64,000 nt of DNA, from the NCBI RefSeq assembly GCF_910592395.1, contig NC_088326.1, forward strand, positions 12,717,001 to 12,781,000, written 5' to 3'. Below the pieces are notes generated by a model. That model worked only from the letters and a program-made list of their open reading frames with translations, ran no database searches and was not told where the DNA came from. How positions within the stretch are numbered: position 1 is the stretch's first letter; each line of letters begins with the position of its first letter. Below are positions 54,677 through 64,000 of the stretch, piece after piece. A program made the position numbers and the translations under genes. Source of the DNA: Lineus longissimus (taxonomy: Eukaryota > Nemertea > Pilidiophora > Heteronemertea > Lineidae).

Positions 54677-57600
54677 ATCGCTCGACTTTCAAAGCTGGGA
54701 CCTTTGATAACATTACACCTGTTCGTCAAGAGGCACGAATTCAATTCAGTTAATTCAAGACACTGCAGGTGGCGACACTTTAGGTTTCCCGTACAGACAA
54801 GAAAACGTTCAAACCACCATCGCCAAAACTTCTCTCATAAAGCAGCGTCAAGCATGAATTAGCAACGAGTTCATCTTTACAAAGATGTTGACAATGGGAG
54901 CTTTTCAAATCGTGATTTCGTTTTGACATGTACCCAGCAACACGGACAGTAAGAAGTCATTGCATTCAATTTTGAAAAAGTGGCAAGTGATGCGCAAAGA
55001 CATGTATGCCGAGTGACACGTAGAATGGACATAGAAACGTGAAATCCATGTATTCCAAGTAGTTACAAGGAGACATTGGAAAAAATAAATTAGATATTGG
55101 AAATAGAGAAGGCATCGAACCCGAGAAACATCGGGACGACGCCGTGAATTGGAACCAGTAGAATCAGATGCCACTTGCCACGACTTCCAGCGCCAAGCTC
55201 CTGGTCATATAGAAGATGATTCTAGAAATCGTTTTCATTATTTTAGAAAAGTCTGAGATACATCTTGTTAAAAAGAAACTAAAAGATAGGTCAACGATTT
55301 CAGAAAGACCTAAAGATGTGATAAAGTTGTCTTGTTGTGCCATTCTGGTTGTGACTTTGTCCCCATAACAACAAATTGGGATGAATTTGAGACGAGCTGG
55401 TCTTCCCGTTACTGAAGGGGTCGCAATAGGCACATCTCGGCATTTAATTGAACGACAGAAAGAATAGACTGGAGAAGGAACAGTCCACAATGATGAACTT
55501 GAGGATTATTCGTATGCTGGGATAAAGACACTTTAACGGCTAATGGACTCCACCAACAGTGAATAAGCTTAAACCGTCATTATTGCCAATAGAAAGCACA
55601 TAAGACTTCTAAAGAATAAGTTGACACAGTTTTCCTAATCCAATCCATGCTTAAGTGACTGGCATCTACTGCGCATGAGACATCAGGAAGTGCAGCATTA
55701 GCGCGGGGAAGATTGGGAAAGCTAAGTTGGATGCCAGGGACTGAATCCTTTCAAGGCATTCCGACCCATGCGTGTGATGCGTGTGATCCTTGGCGTGGAT
55801 TTTGGGGCGAATGTTGGACCAGGAGTGCCACCAGCTATAGCTGGATTGCCAATCGAATTGTTCCTGTTCGGTCAACCTATCCAATACTTTTTGACTTTGT
55901 GTATGTACTGTAAATATAGCTCTGACTCGTCCTTGAAATCGAAGGCTCAATTCTCCGTCTTTGTATCGACTGTAGATGCGGCTCGGAGTCGTCTACGAAA
56001 GGATTGAATGTGACGGAATCATGGCATGCATTGGAATTGCAACCAGCCCGTAAAAGTTCTATCTAATGTAGATAGGGCTCTGAGCCGTCCACAAAACGAT
56101 GGAAATAACCGACATGTAGTGCACATAGGGAACGGCCTATGTATACGCAGTCTTAGGGAGTGGTCACGGAAGTCCAAGCGTTAATACCCGATGTATTGTC
56201 CCAGCTCACATAACTAACTCCACAAGGTATCTTGACATATCTTATACAAACACACCTTCTCTTATCACCACTGTAATACAAGTAGTTCTCTATTGTACGC
56301 TGGATCATTTTGAATGCATAAATATGTGATGGCCTGCTGGTTTTAGTAGCTTACTCTACACACATTGTACGTCCGTTTAACCAATACAGCCAAGAAAGTA
56401 TGTGAGGTTAGACCAGTGCTGTATTTTAAAGATTATTGCTAGTCAGTTTTTGCTCTGGAATCAAGACGACCACAGATCAAAATTTATAAAGATGGCTGAC
56501 ATAGCCGCCATTTTGAATGGACTTGCACTTATATCACGTGTATTAGATATTACACACGGGCAAAGGTGTCCATGCGTGGATCATTGATGAGACCGTGGAT
56601 GGATCTGTGATTATTATCAAAAACAACGTTTTGCACACGAATCCCATTATAGATCCTTTGGTCCATGGACGATCCATTGGTGGGAGTCCCTTCTAGGCCA
56701 AATGACGGTTTATGGGCCCATAGAAATAAACGTATGGGGCCCTCATCCCGAAGGATAGTAGTCAGTCTTTACCCGCTGGACACCTCTCCCGAGTCCTATA
56801 CAGATATACGGACTGTATCCGCTGGCGATATTTGATCGCTTTAACACTGGGACACTTTCAACTGGGGACATTTTCAACTGTGACACCGATATGAGTGAGC
56901 TTGTATGTTGATCACACTGTCGGCACGGGGTACCAGCTTCTTCAACAGCAAAAGCGCGGGAAATGTGTATTAAATCAGCAAATACTCCCGCTATAATTCG
57001 GGAGGCTATTGAAGTCCGTGTGGACATAACCTCGATTTATCAGCTTGGCTCTCGAGCTGTATTTGCCAAGTTTTAACCCTTTAATGAATGAATATTGCTA
57101 CGGCGGATCCGGGTGGCCAGTTTATGTACTAAAATCAAGACCCCGGGAGGTTTGGTACCGTCTAAAATGCTGACCCAACCGGAGTCGCTCTGACCAGGGA
57201 GGTACCACTCAACTCAGTTCTCTGACCAAAACTTTTGGCCTGGCTGAATTTGAGCTTCACCCTTCTGATCGCAATTTCAGTACAGAAGTCTAACTGTTCA
57301 TTTCAATTCTATCACACCTGAAATGTCATGGGTTATCAACACAAGAACAACGGAAAACTATTTTTACCGAGGCTCCGGACCGTCGAAACCAACACACATA
57401 CGCATATGGGTGATTGCCCTGTGATTGAGCTGTGGTCGAATGCGTTAATTCAAAGCAGATTATACATGCTGTTCGGTAATCTTTGAGTTCATTGAAGGCA
57501 TTTTTAAGCCGCCAACGCGGAACTTGTAAGTTGTCATTGCCACCTGCAGCCGAAGACCCCTGTGATGTCAAACAGTAGCACAATCCCCGTGACAATAGTA

Positions 57601-57744
57601 CACAGTGTGACTCTAAAAACAATCAATCAAAATCACTCTGTTCAAACATACTCGGGTAACCACCTTAATTGGCGTCACAAATAAACATAGTAATTAGCAC
57701 TTTTTGGGTCTATGGACATGGAGTAGCCACACGAGGTGGGAAAA
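54677..57744. other. Long stretch without a supported gene
   Basis: No arrays or elements seen. Open frames up to 108 codons are unsupported. ATGG/GATCC-rich text at 56560-56720 loosely resembles 1385-1755. A possible short exon (57488-57525, donor CTT|GTAAGTTG) has a weak acceptor. Confidence 0.45.
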
Positions 57745-57959
57745 ATGAAAAGAAAAAAAAGGACTTTTAGATTTGAAAATGAAAGCCACCAATTTCGTAA
57801 ACCACCAAGAATAAGAAATTGTGAAATTATCGATTGTTCGAAGCAGGTTTTCTTTCTTACGTCTAGTCTTAACGAAGAAAATAACGCCAAGTTGAGTTTA
57901 ACGCCGGCGTTAACGACAGATTTTAATAAACCAGACCCTGGGGATTTCGGAATTATGGA
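57745..57959 (+). CDS. Possible first exon, basic N terminus
   Basis: ATG at 57745 (GGAAAAATGA) opens MKRKKRTFRFENESHQFRKP, PRIRNCEIIDCSKQVFFLTS, SLNEENNAKLSLTPALTTDF and NKPDPGDFGIM. It ends two bases into a codon at a good donor, GGA|GTAAGAG; the stop codon is formed by the donor itself. Composition is convincing: a basic nuclear-localisation-like start, then a polar body. The antisense frame is open for 120 codons, which tempers the call. No downstream exon or family identified. Confidence 0.25.
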
Positions 57960-60900
57960 GTAAGAGATATGTTTGGAAGCTGGTACTGCTCGATGTTTAG
58001 GGTACAGGCTCTCTAAGGTGCTCTTGGCTATATCCAAGAGAATATTTATACAGCTTCTATCCTTAATTTACCTTTGTCGGTTACAGGTTTTCGATGTGCC
58101 ACACCCTGTGTTACCAGCTCGCAAAGTTCGTTCTCAGGCCTGGGCAAAAGGCTTCTCAAACTTGGACATGTCGCAAACTCACAATGAGAAAAACAGTCTG
58201 ATGCATAAAAGGACACGATGTTGTCAACTATAACCATTTATACCATTAGCATAACTTTTCAAAGTCACCGTATGCCGCCTTTTATGAAATATCAGTTGCT
58301 TGGGCAAACTATATACGAAATGACCAAGAAATACCCCTAAAGTTACATCAATACAATGGTCTATCTGAAATATGTTGTCTACGGCCCCATTCCGAAGCTA
58401 TTGCATAGAAAGCTCAAATCGTTCAAAAGATGCCCACGTCAGCAACGTCAGATTCAAACCAGGTTTATTTGTCCGATATCCATTCAAAATGTCAAATTTC
58501 TTTGCCCGAATTTCAGCTTATTTAACTTCGGATCTGAATGTATTGTGATATCTAGGGCAGGGGGCATAACATGAATGCAGGGGTTACCGTAGCATTTTGA
58601 TGCATGGTTTGTGGATGACCCTGGTGTATAGACATGTACGGGTCCTAAATTATCCCTTTATACCTCGACCGATATCATACAATATCCCTGAAAACTCGTT
58701 TTTAAACTGGGCCGATTTATTAGGCGGCACAATAGGCCGCGCATGCGCAGAACAGTCTCAAGTTTCATGGACCACTGGTTTTGAATGGCGTGGTGACAGA
58801 GCATAGAATGCTGAAACCTCGTTGAATTCTTAAAGCTTTTAATGAGTTACCCGGGTCTTAGTTTAGCCAGGGATGTCCAGGAGAGAGGAAGGAGCTATGA
58901 TTCCGCACCGCGGATTACTTCCATGCCGCGCACCCCAGTACCCCTCCACGGTGGTATCCCGCCACTTCATAGGTAATATTCCAGGTAGTATTTGGTCCGT
59001 CTAGGGTTAGGTTCCATTCTATTCCACGGAAACGCTTAGGTCTATCCCGCCAAATTCTCTATTTGTTCTACCTTATTCGCGGACTTTTCGAGAGATATGC
59101 AAATCTCGAGTGCCTAGGGGCTGTTGAAAATTCCTTCGCGTTGCTTTTATACCAATAGGCCAAATGACCCAATTCTTGATACTCTAGTTTTATAAGTGTC
59201 TTCAGTATGTACAGTACATCTCAGATACGGGTCTCCGTCACTTTTCTGGACACAGGGATGTTGAATTCAAGTCTTAGACGCCCGAATTTCGGGAAAATGG
59301 ATCTTTGATCACGTGATGTTAGATCGAGAACGAGGTTGGCGCACATGGTTCGGCAGTGCGGTTGCTTGGCGGGCAGGTCAGAAGGTTGAGTTCGATACCT
59401 CTGAGGTCTCAGATCATTTTTGGGATATTTTGACGTCATGTGGTAAGAATAGCTAGGCTTATATACATCACTTTTATTTAGGAACGCATTTTCTCGCAGT
59501 TCATTCCGTAATTTCAAACCTGATGGCCTATTATTTCAACTTTATTCCTCATTTCATTTCGGAATTTCATTGGCGGCATATCATTTCACGAGTTCAGATA
59601 TCTGGATGTCCTTTACCTTATCATGTTCTCAGGTTTAAGATTCGAGAGCAAATATTTGGCAGGATTATATAATCCTTCTTGATATCTTCTCTTAGATTGA
59701 TAAGAAGCTTCATATCTTTGTAGGATACCGAAGGATTGGTCCCTAATTGCGACACCTGCACTTCCAATTACAGTTGGTTTTCAAATTTACTGATTTGGTT
59801 TTCTCGACTCTGTGCTTTGGGTTTTGGTTTCGAGAGCATTCCTTCATGATGACCATCATCTATTTTCTGGTCCGTTACTTCTTTGGTATTTTGCTCAATG
59901 CGCCCTAGGTCTCAGTCCAAGGTAATTTTCAAATTTCTTAGTCACAGTCTGGTTGCAATACTGAAGGTTTTAGTCCCCAATGTCGTTTTTTTAGAAGTCA
60001 TTGTCTTTCTTTGATACGTTCTTTGATGGTAGAATGGGGTGAGTTTAGCTAACCCTTAACATTTCATGCTGTTCCTTTTCGAACCCGACATAGCAATGAG
60101 GGAACAAATCTTTACAACGAGGCCCGCTGCTTCTGCAAACATTTGGTTGTTCAGTCGGGACTTCCCCAACTTCTCAATCGTTGTTTTTCTTGGTCACCTA
60201 AAAAATGCCACCTTGTAGGAATTTCTCTCGGATGCCAGTGTCACCAACTTTGATTTGTTGTTACTGTGCTTAAATCTCTTTGAAGGTGTTGTCCGTTCAC
60301 AGTTTCGACGTCCGGCTTTTCGTGAAGTGACCACTCACTGTTTGTCTAGCAGAAGGTGTCAAAACCACTGTTCGCGAAGCTAATTCGGGCGTTGGCAACT
60401 CAAGTTGTCACCTGGAGTTCTGGCACTAATTACATCCGGTAATCAGCTTGTTAGGTAATTAATTATGAGTGTTGGTGGCACTGGTTTAAAGCCTCTAAAC
60501 TTTCGTGGTATTTAAACCATTTGCTCTGAGAGGCTCATTCAGTTCTTTGCTTTCTTTCGAACGTTTCTGTCAGGTTCTCCATTCGCTTTAGGGTAACTTG
60601 AGATATTGGACATATTCCTAATTTTAGGCCCATCCTATTTCTGAGTCACATGGTAAGTAGGATCGTAGAAGTGAAGGCTTGTTTAGGCCCAATCAATTTC
60701 GATAGACTTCTAAACCAGCATGACTACGATGTCGGGTATGTATGTCTGTCATTGATGTAGGCCTACATTTTACCATCATTTTGTGTAGGCGTTTTAGTTT
60801 ATAAATCTGCTAATCTATAAAAGATCTGCCGCCGGCATTTCTGAGAAATCTAGTGTGTCATATTTTCATGGGTGTAGGCTTCTACACGGACTAAATCCTA

Positions 60901-61920
60901 GTGTATACTTAGCGTACGCTGGGAATAAGGCCTAACCACCTCATATATAAAAACGTGCTGTCAGGAAAGGATCTGTCCATACCTTGATGACCATGACGAG
61001 GATTTTTACCTCTCTATTTTTCGTGTCGTTGGTATGTTTGTGGGTCTGGTCCATGTTGTATCATTCATGACTAGATCCACACTCATCCTAAAGGCAGGAT
61101 CATCAACGAAGAGGACAACAAGTATAGTGAGGTGTCGGAAGTTGACGTTTTGGCTTATATTTACCTTTCCGCATCTGGTTTAGTGTCTCATTAGTGATTG
61201 ACCAACCATGGAGGACGTAACTATACTTGGACTAAATCAACCTACTACACTGGAGCTAAAACCTCTGCCAGCAGTGTCCCACCGGGCTGCTGACAGCAAG
61301 CATACATACGTATGCTTTCTAAATCTTACTCTTTTACTAAATTTTACTCTTTTTTACATGTCACAATCGCCGAAAATTAACCATGACCTTCAACAACAAA
61401 AAATCGCCCAACTTTACGCAATGTTGAAAATCTGAAGTGCTCTAGTTACGAATGGGCCAAACCCGAGAATGTCTCGGGACTACTTTGTCCGGGCAAAAGT
61501 CTCCCGTCGCGTCATTTGTGGAGTTTTCGACGCTCAACCTAAAATGATACAGAGCCGACAATGCATTTGGTTAATTCTGCATAATTTCGCTTTGGGTATT
61601 GAAAAGTATTCTAAAGAATATTCCTTTTATAGAAAAGATGCGCAGTGCACAATGGGGCCAGCGTCCTCAGAATATTGAAATAAATGTTATCAGAGGTCAA
61701 AGGGTCGTACGGCGTGCAACGTGCGCTCGGTATTGACCTGTACGCCATACAAGTAGAGCACATTTAAATTATCTTAAATAATCTTTTATAAAATGAAGAG
61801 TTTTATATCCCAAGCAAAGAAGCTCAAACTTCTTCACAAAGCTGCTCTTGTAAGACGGCCCAGTGAGGTTTTTACTGTATTCTTCAAGCGAATGCCAAAA
61901 TCATAAGGCGCCCGCGCACG
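57960..61920. other. Long stretch without a supported gene
   Basis: No arrays or elements seen. A 25-base segment at 60628-60652 has a fine acceptor (ATTCCTAATTTTAG) and donor (CATG|GTAAGTAG) but is too short to call. A region of T-rich text (59800-60400) has very few open frames. Confidence 0.5.
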
Positions 61921-61925
61921 AGGGC

Positions 61926-61931
61926 TTTATT
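61926..61931 (-). terminator. Polyadenylation signal AATAAA, minus strand
   Basis: Plus-strand TTTATT is AATAAA on the minus strand, in context TGCGAATAAAGCCC. It lies 243 bases past the stop codon of the gene model at 62174-63444, a normal 3' UTR length for an animal gene. A six-base match is weak alone; position supports it. Confidence 0.35.
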
Positions 61932-62173
61932 CGCAGCGTCTTTTTTTCTTATCACGCGACTTCAACAGCAAACTGGGCTTTCTTGGCACTTTGGCGATGG
62001 TTTCTGTGTAAATCGCTATAAAGTAGCATTTTGGTCATTCAAGCTAAAATGACAGCCTGAATACACACTACAAGCAAGAAGCATTGAATATTTGCACACG
62101 GTGCATGAAAGCCTCCAAAATTCCTATCTCAAGTGTTCTGCACGTTTACACGTCATGGCAACCGGGTTTGTCC

Positions 62174-63444
62174 TCATAAAGCTATAGAAATACCTTCTTC
62201 ATTGTTGATATGGGGACGCATGATGAATGGGGTAACAATGGCGGGTTGGTTCTCAATGGGCTGACGGCCATCGTGACTTCGCTTGGCTGAGCTTCCTTTG
62301 TCTGCTACCATGGGAATGCGAGGTGAATTTGGGTTGTTGGCTATTAATAACCGCTGAAGCACGGACTGTGAGATCGCGGTTAGACTCTTGGACAAAATTT
62401 GTGGATATAGTTGAAACTTCTGGACGAAATGCGTGGTTTCGATGACACTTGGTCGAACGAAAAATCCCTTAATTTTGACGTGGTAGACGCTCCCGAACAG
62501 TAGAAAGAATGACTTCAAAGTTACCTTTTCGAATTTCTTTAGGAGTAGGCCTACGTAATTGATCCGGTATGAAGTTGGCTGCCTGTCAGTTATGTTTCCT
62601 TGTAAAAAAAGAATTGTTGTTCTGCTGATCAAAGCCCCGGTATCATTTGGTCTGTAGACATTTGCAGTTTTAGGAGAGAGTTGAGCTTTAAGCAGGCGCA
62701 GAGGTGCTTGTGACGGTTCTACTTTAATTGGCTTAGCTTTTAGATTGGTTTACATATACACTGGCATAATCTAGTAGGCCTTTTGTATGACTTTTGACAC
62801 AAGTGTTTTGGCAATTTGTGATGATGGCGTCATCAAATCAGATGGAGTGCGTAACTACCGTGGAGAGGTACTGAAGTGACATCACATAAAATCAAGATCG
62901 TTTTTACGGAAATAAATGAGAAAAGTAGAAACTGATATGAAATCAGAAAAAAAGAAAAGAAAAATGAAGGAAAGCCCATGCCCTATACCCTGGCCTCATA
63001 GTATATTTCAGTGTGTATACCCCTCCCCCCCCCCCCGAAAAGGAGGCACTGAATGGTATTGTACAGTGTAATGTGACACTGGTGTAACAGTTGGCCCCTT
63101 CTATTCCCCTTGGACACGAAGTCAGCTGAGATTTGGTCATCCGAAAGATTTAGCACCGTATAATACTGTAAATTCTGTTAGATACCTTCACGACTTTTCA
63201 AGTAACTGCGCCGTGACTGGGCTGTCACCTCGAAAATCGTGATAGTTCTTGACCGAGTTAACAGTAATACTGATATGAACCCAATGCAGACGTATTCATT
63301 CACAGAAGGATTGAAAAGCTCACAAAAAACGTTACACCGGGTGGTAAACTCGAATTCTACATGTGGCTGACAGTCCTTCCTACAATACCCACTAGCGTTG
63401 GACGCAGTCTTCAGCCCGATTTCCGCAGAGGACCAAAATCCCAT
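62174..63444 (-). CDS. Possible complete two-exon gene, 227 residues, unrecognised
   Basis: Exon 1 (63444-63186) starts at ATG in fair context (TAGATGG) and reads MGFWSSAEIGLKTASNASGY, then a cysteine-rich part (CRKDC, RCNVFCELFNPSVNEYVC). A short hydrophobic run (IGFISVLLL) and a basic stretch follow, ending one base into a Gly codon at donor GAAG|GTATC. Exon 2 (62598-62174) follows acceptor CAATTCTTTTTTTACAAG and supplies the other two bases. It then reads NITDRQPTSYRINYVGLLLK and has a second hydrophobic run (SFFLLFGSVYHV). It continues through FQLYPQILSKSLTAISQSVL and a polar tail (KGSSAKRSHDGRQPIENQPA) to the stop. Total 684 coding bases including the stop, in frame, with AATAAA downstream. 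Exon 2 lacks an early in-frame ATG, so it needs a splice if real. The exon 1 donor is weak, and plus-strand frames overlap exon 1. A small membrane or secreted protein is possible. Not recognised. Confidence 0.35.
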
Positions 63445-64000
63445 CTACACCAATGTCTGACTGACATCGTTCTGGACCGGTGTCGAAGAGGAAAATGTCC
63501 CCATGGAAAATGTGTCCGGAATGGTTTATGTCGGATTACGGTAATGGTTATATGACTGGCAATAGTTTATAGCTCAAAACTCTTTATGTTCCCTGGACGT
63601 TCTCTCCTAGGGTTCACAACTTTTACACCGGTCTACTCATGCAAGTCCCAACTTGGGGGCTTACTGCGGTATATGAGGACACCTAAAGTTGCATTGCATT
63701 ATAAAGACCAGGCGATATTCCCATTATGGTTCCCTATTGTACGCATCACCCGTTGCCATGGGAGCCCCGGGGAAGACGCCAGCGTCCACCTATTCAGTGG
63801 AACAGGGAGTGGTTTAGATTCAGGAAGAGGACACAAGAGACAGCGGTACAATGGCTCAATGAAAATTATGGCATTGCACTGAGACGATGATTGTAACGGA
63901 ATTCATCATTGGCGCACTACAGGTTGTTCCAAAAATAACAATGCCAGGTGATGTTTCACATGTTTTCTGTTTCGTTAGTACAAGTGAACTATAGTATACA
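63445..64000. other. Window end without a supported gene
   Basis: The plus-strand frame across 63361-63555 has a cysteine cluster (CRRGKCPHGKCVRNGLC) and a possible donor TACG|GTAATG. It overlaps exon 1 of the minus-strand model, so at most one of the two is real. Confidence 0.4.

Noticed and set aside
55121-55180. Minus-strand B-box-like GGGTTCGATGCC
   Set aside because: No A box and no cloverleaf could be drawn.
59340-59410. Possible tRNA or second SINE (GAGTTCGATACC)
   Set aside because: Only a B-box-like match; no A box at the right distance and no tRNA fold.
1-64000. CRISPR array
   Set aside because: Every regular repeat array is head-to-tail without unique spacers, and the sequence is eukaryotic in character.
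1-64000. Reverse transcriptase, integrase or transposase gene
   Set aside because: No frame shows a recognisable catalytic motif or adequate length; the mobile elements seen are all non-coding.

Overview
The window looks like intergenic or intronic DNA from a eukaryote, most likely a marine invertebrate (perhaps an echinoderm or another invertebrate deuterostome). It is AT-rich, has no open frame longer than about 160 codons, no operon-like gene packing and no ribosomal RNA or confident tRNA gene. It does have pyrimidine-tract/AG and GTAAG-type splice signals, a tRNA-derived SINE, short inverted-repeat elements and many minisatellites. The palindrome GTAGGCCTAC occurs at least five times, far above chance. 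The species assignment is inference from overall texture; no protein in the window was recognised.

Layout. 1-13 kb: mostly unique sequence with a promoter-like block and a possible two-exon gene at 6.3-6.9 kb, a tRNA-derived SINE at 8.36-8.64 kb, a perfect 115-bp tandem duplication at 11.5 kb and a 56-bp triplication at 12.7 kb. 13.4-42.3 kb: ten copies of one foldback MITE-like family (called family A here), in both orientations, with none seen outside this interval. Between the copies lie a second inverted-repeat family (family B), a 44-bp minisatellite (23.5 kb), short diverged tandem repeats and isolated exon-like segments (notably 16.1-16.8 kb minus, 19.15 kb plus, 21.6-22.1 kb minus, 25.1 kb minus). 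42.6-54.7 kb: the repeat-rich part, with a 206-bp tandem duplication, an inverted partner of a 146-bp dimer repeat, a 28-bp minisatellite of about 28 units, a 27-bp array, a 36-bp array whose period keeps reading frame, an interspersed repeat carrying a shared short peptide, and a 37-bp near-perfect palindrome. 55-64 kb: mostly featureless, ending in a possible complete two-exon minus-strand gene at 62.2-63.4 kb with an AATAAA signal downstream.

Every coding call is a hypothesis from reading frame, splice signals and phase agreement. None has homology behind it, and short open exons between good splice sites do arise by chance in 64 kb of such DNA. The repeat calls are much firmer because they rest on direct sequence identity within the window. 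I can see no pathway or gene cluster linking the candidate genes.
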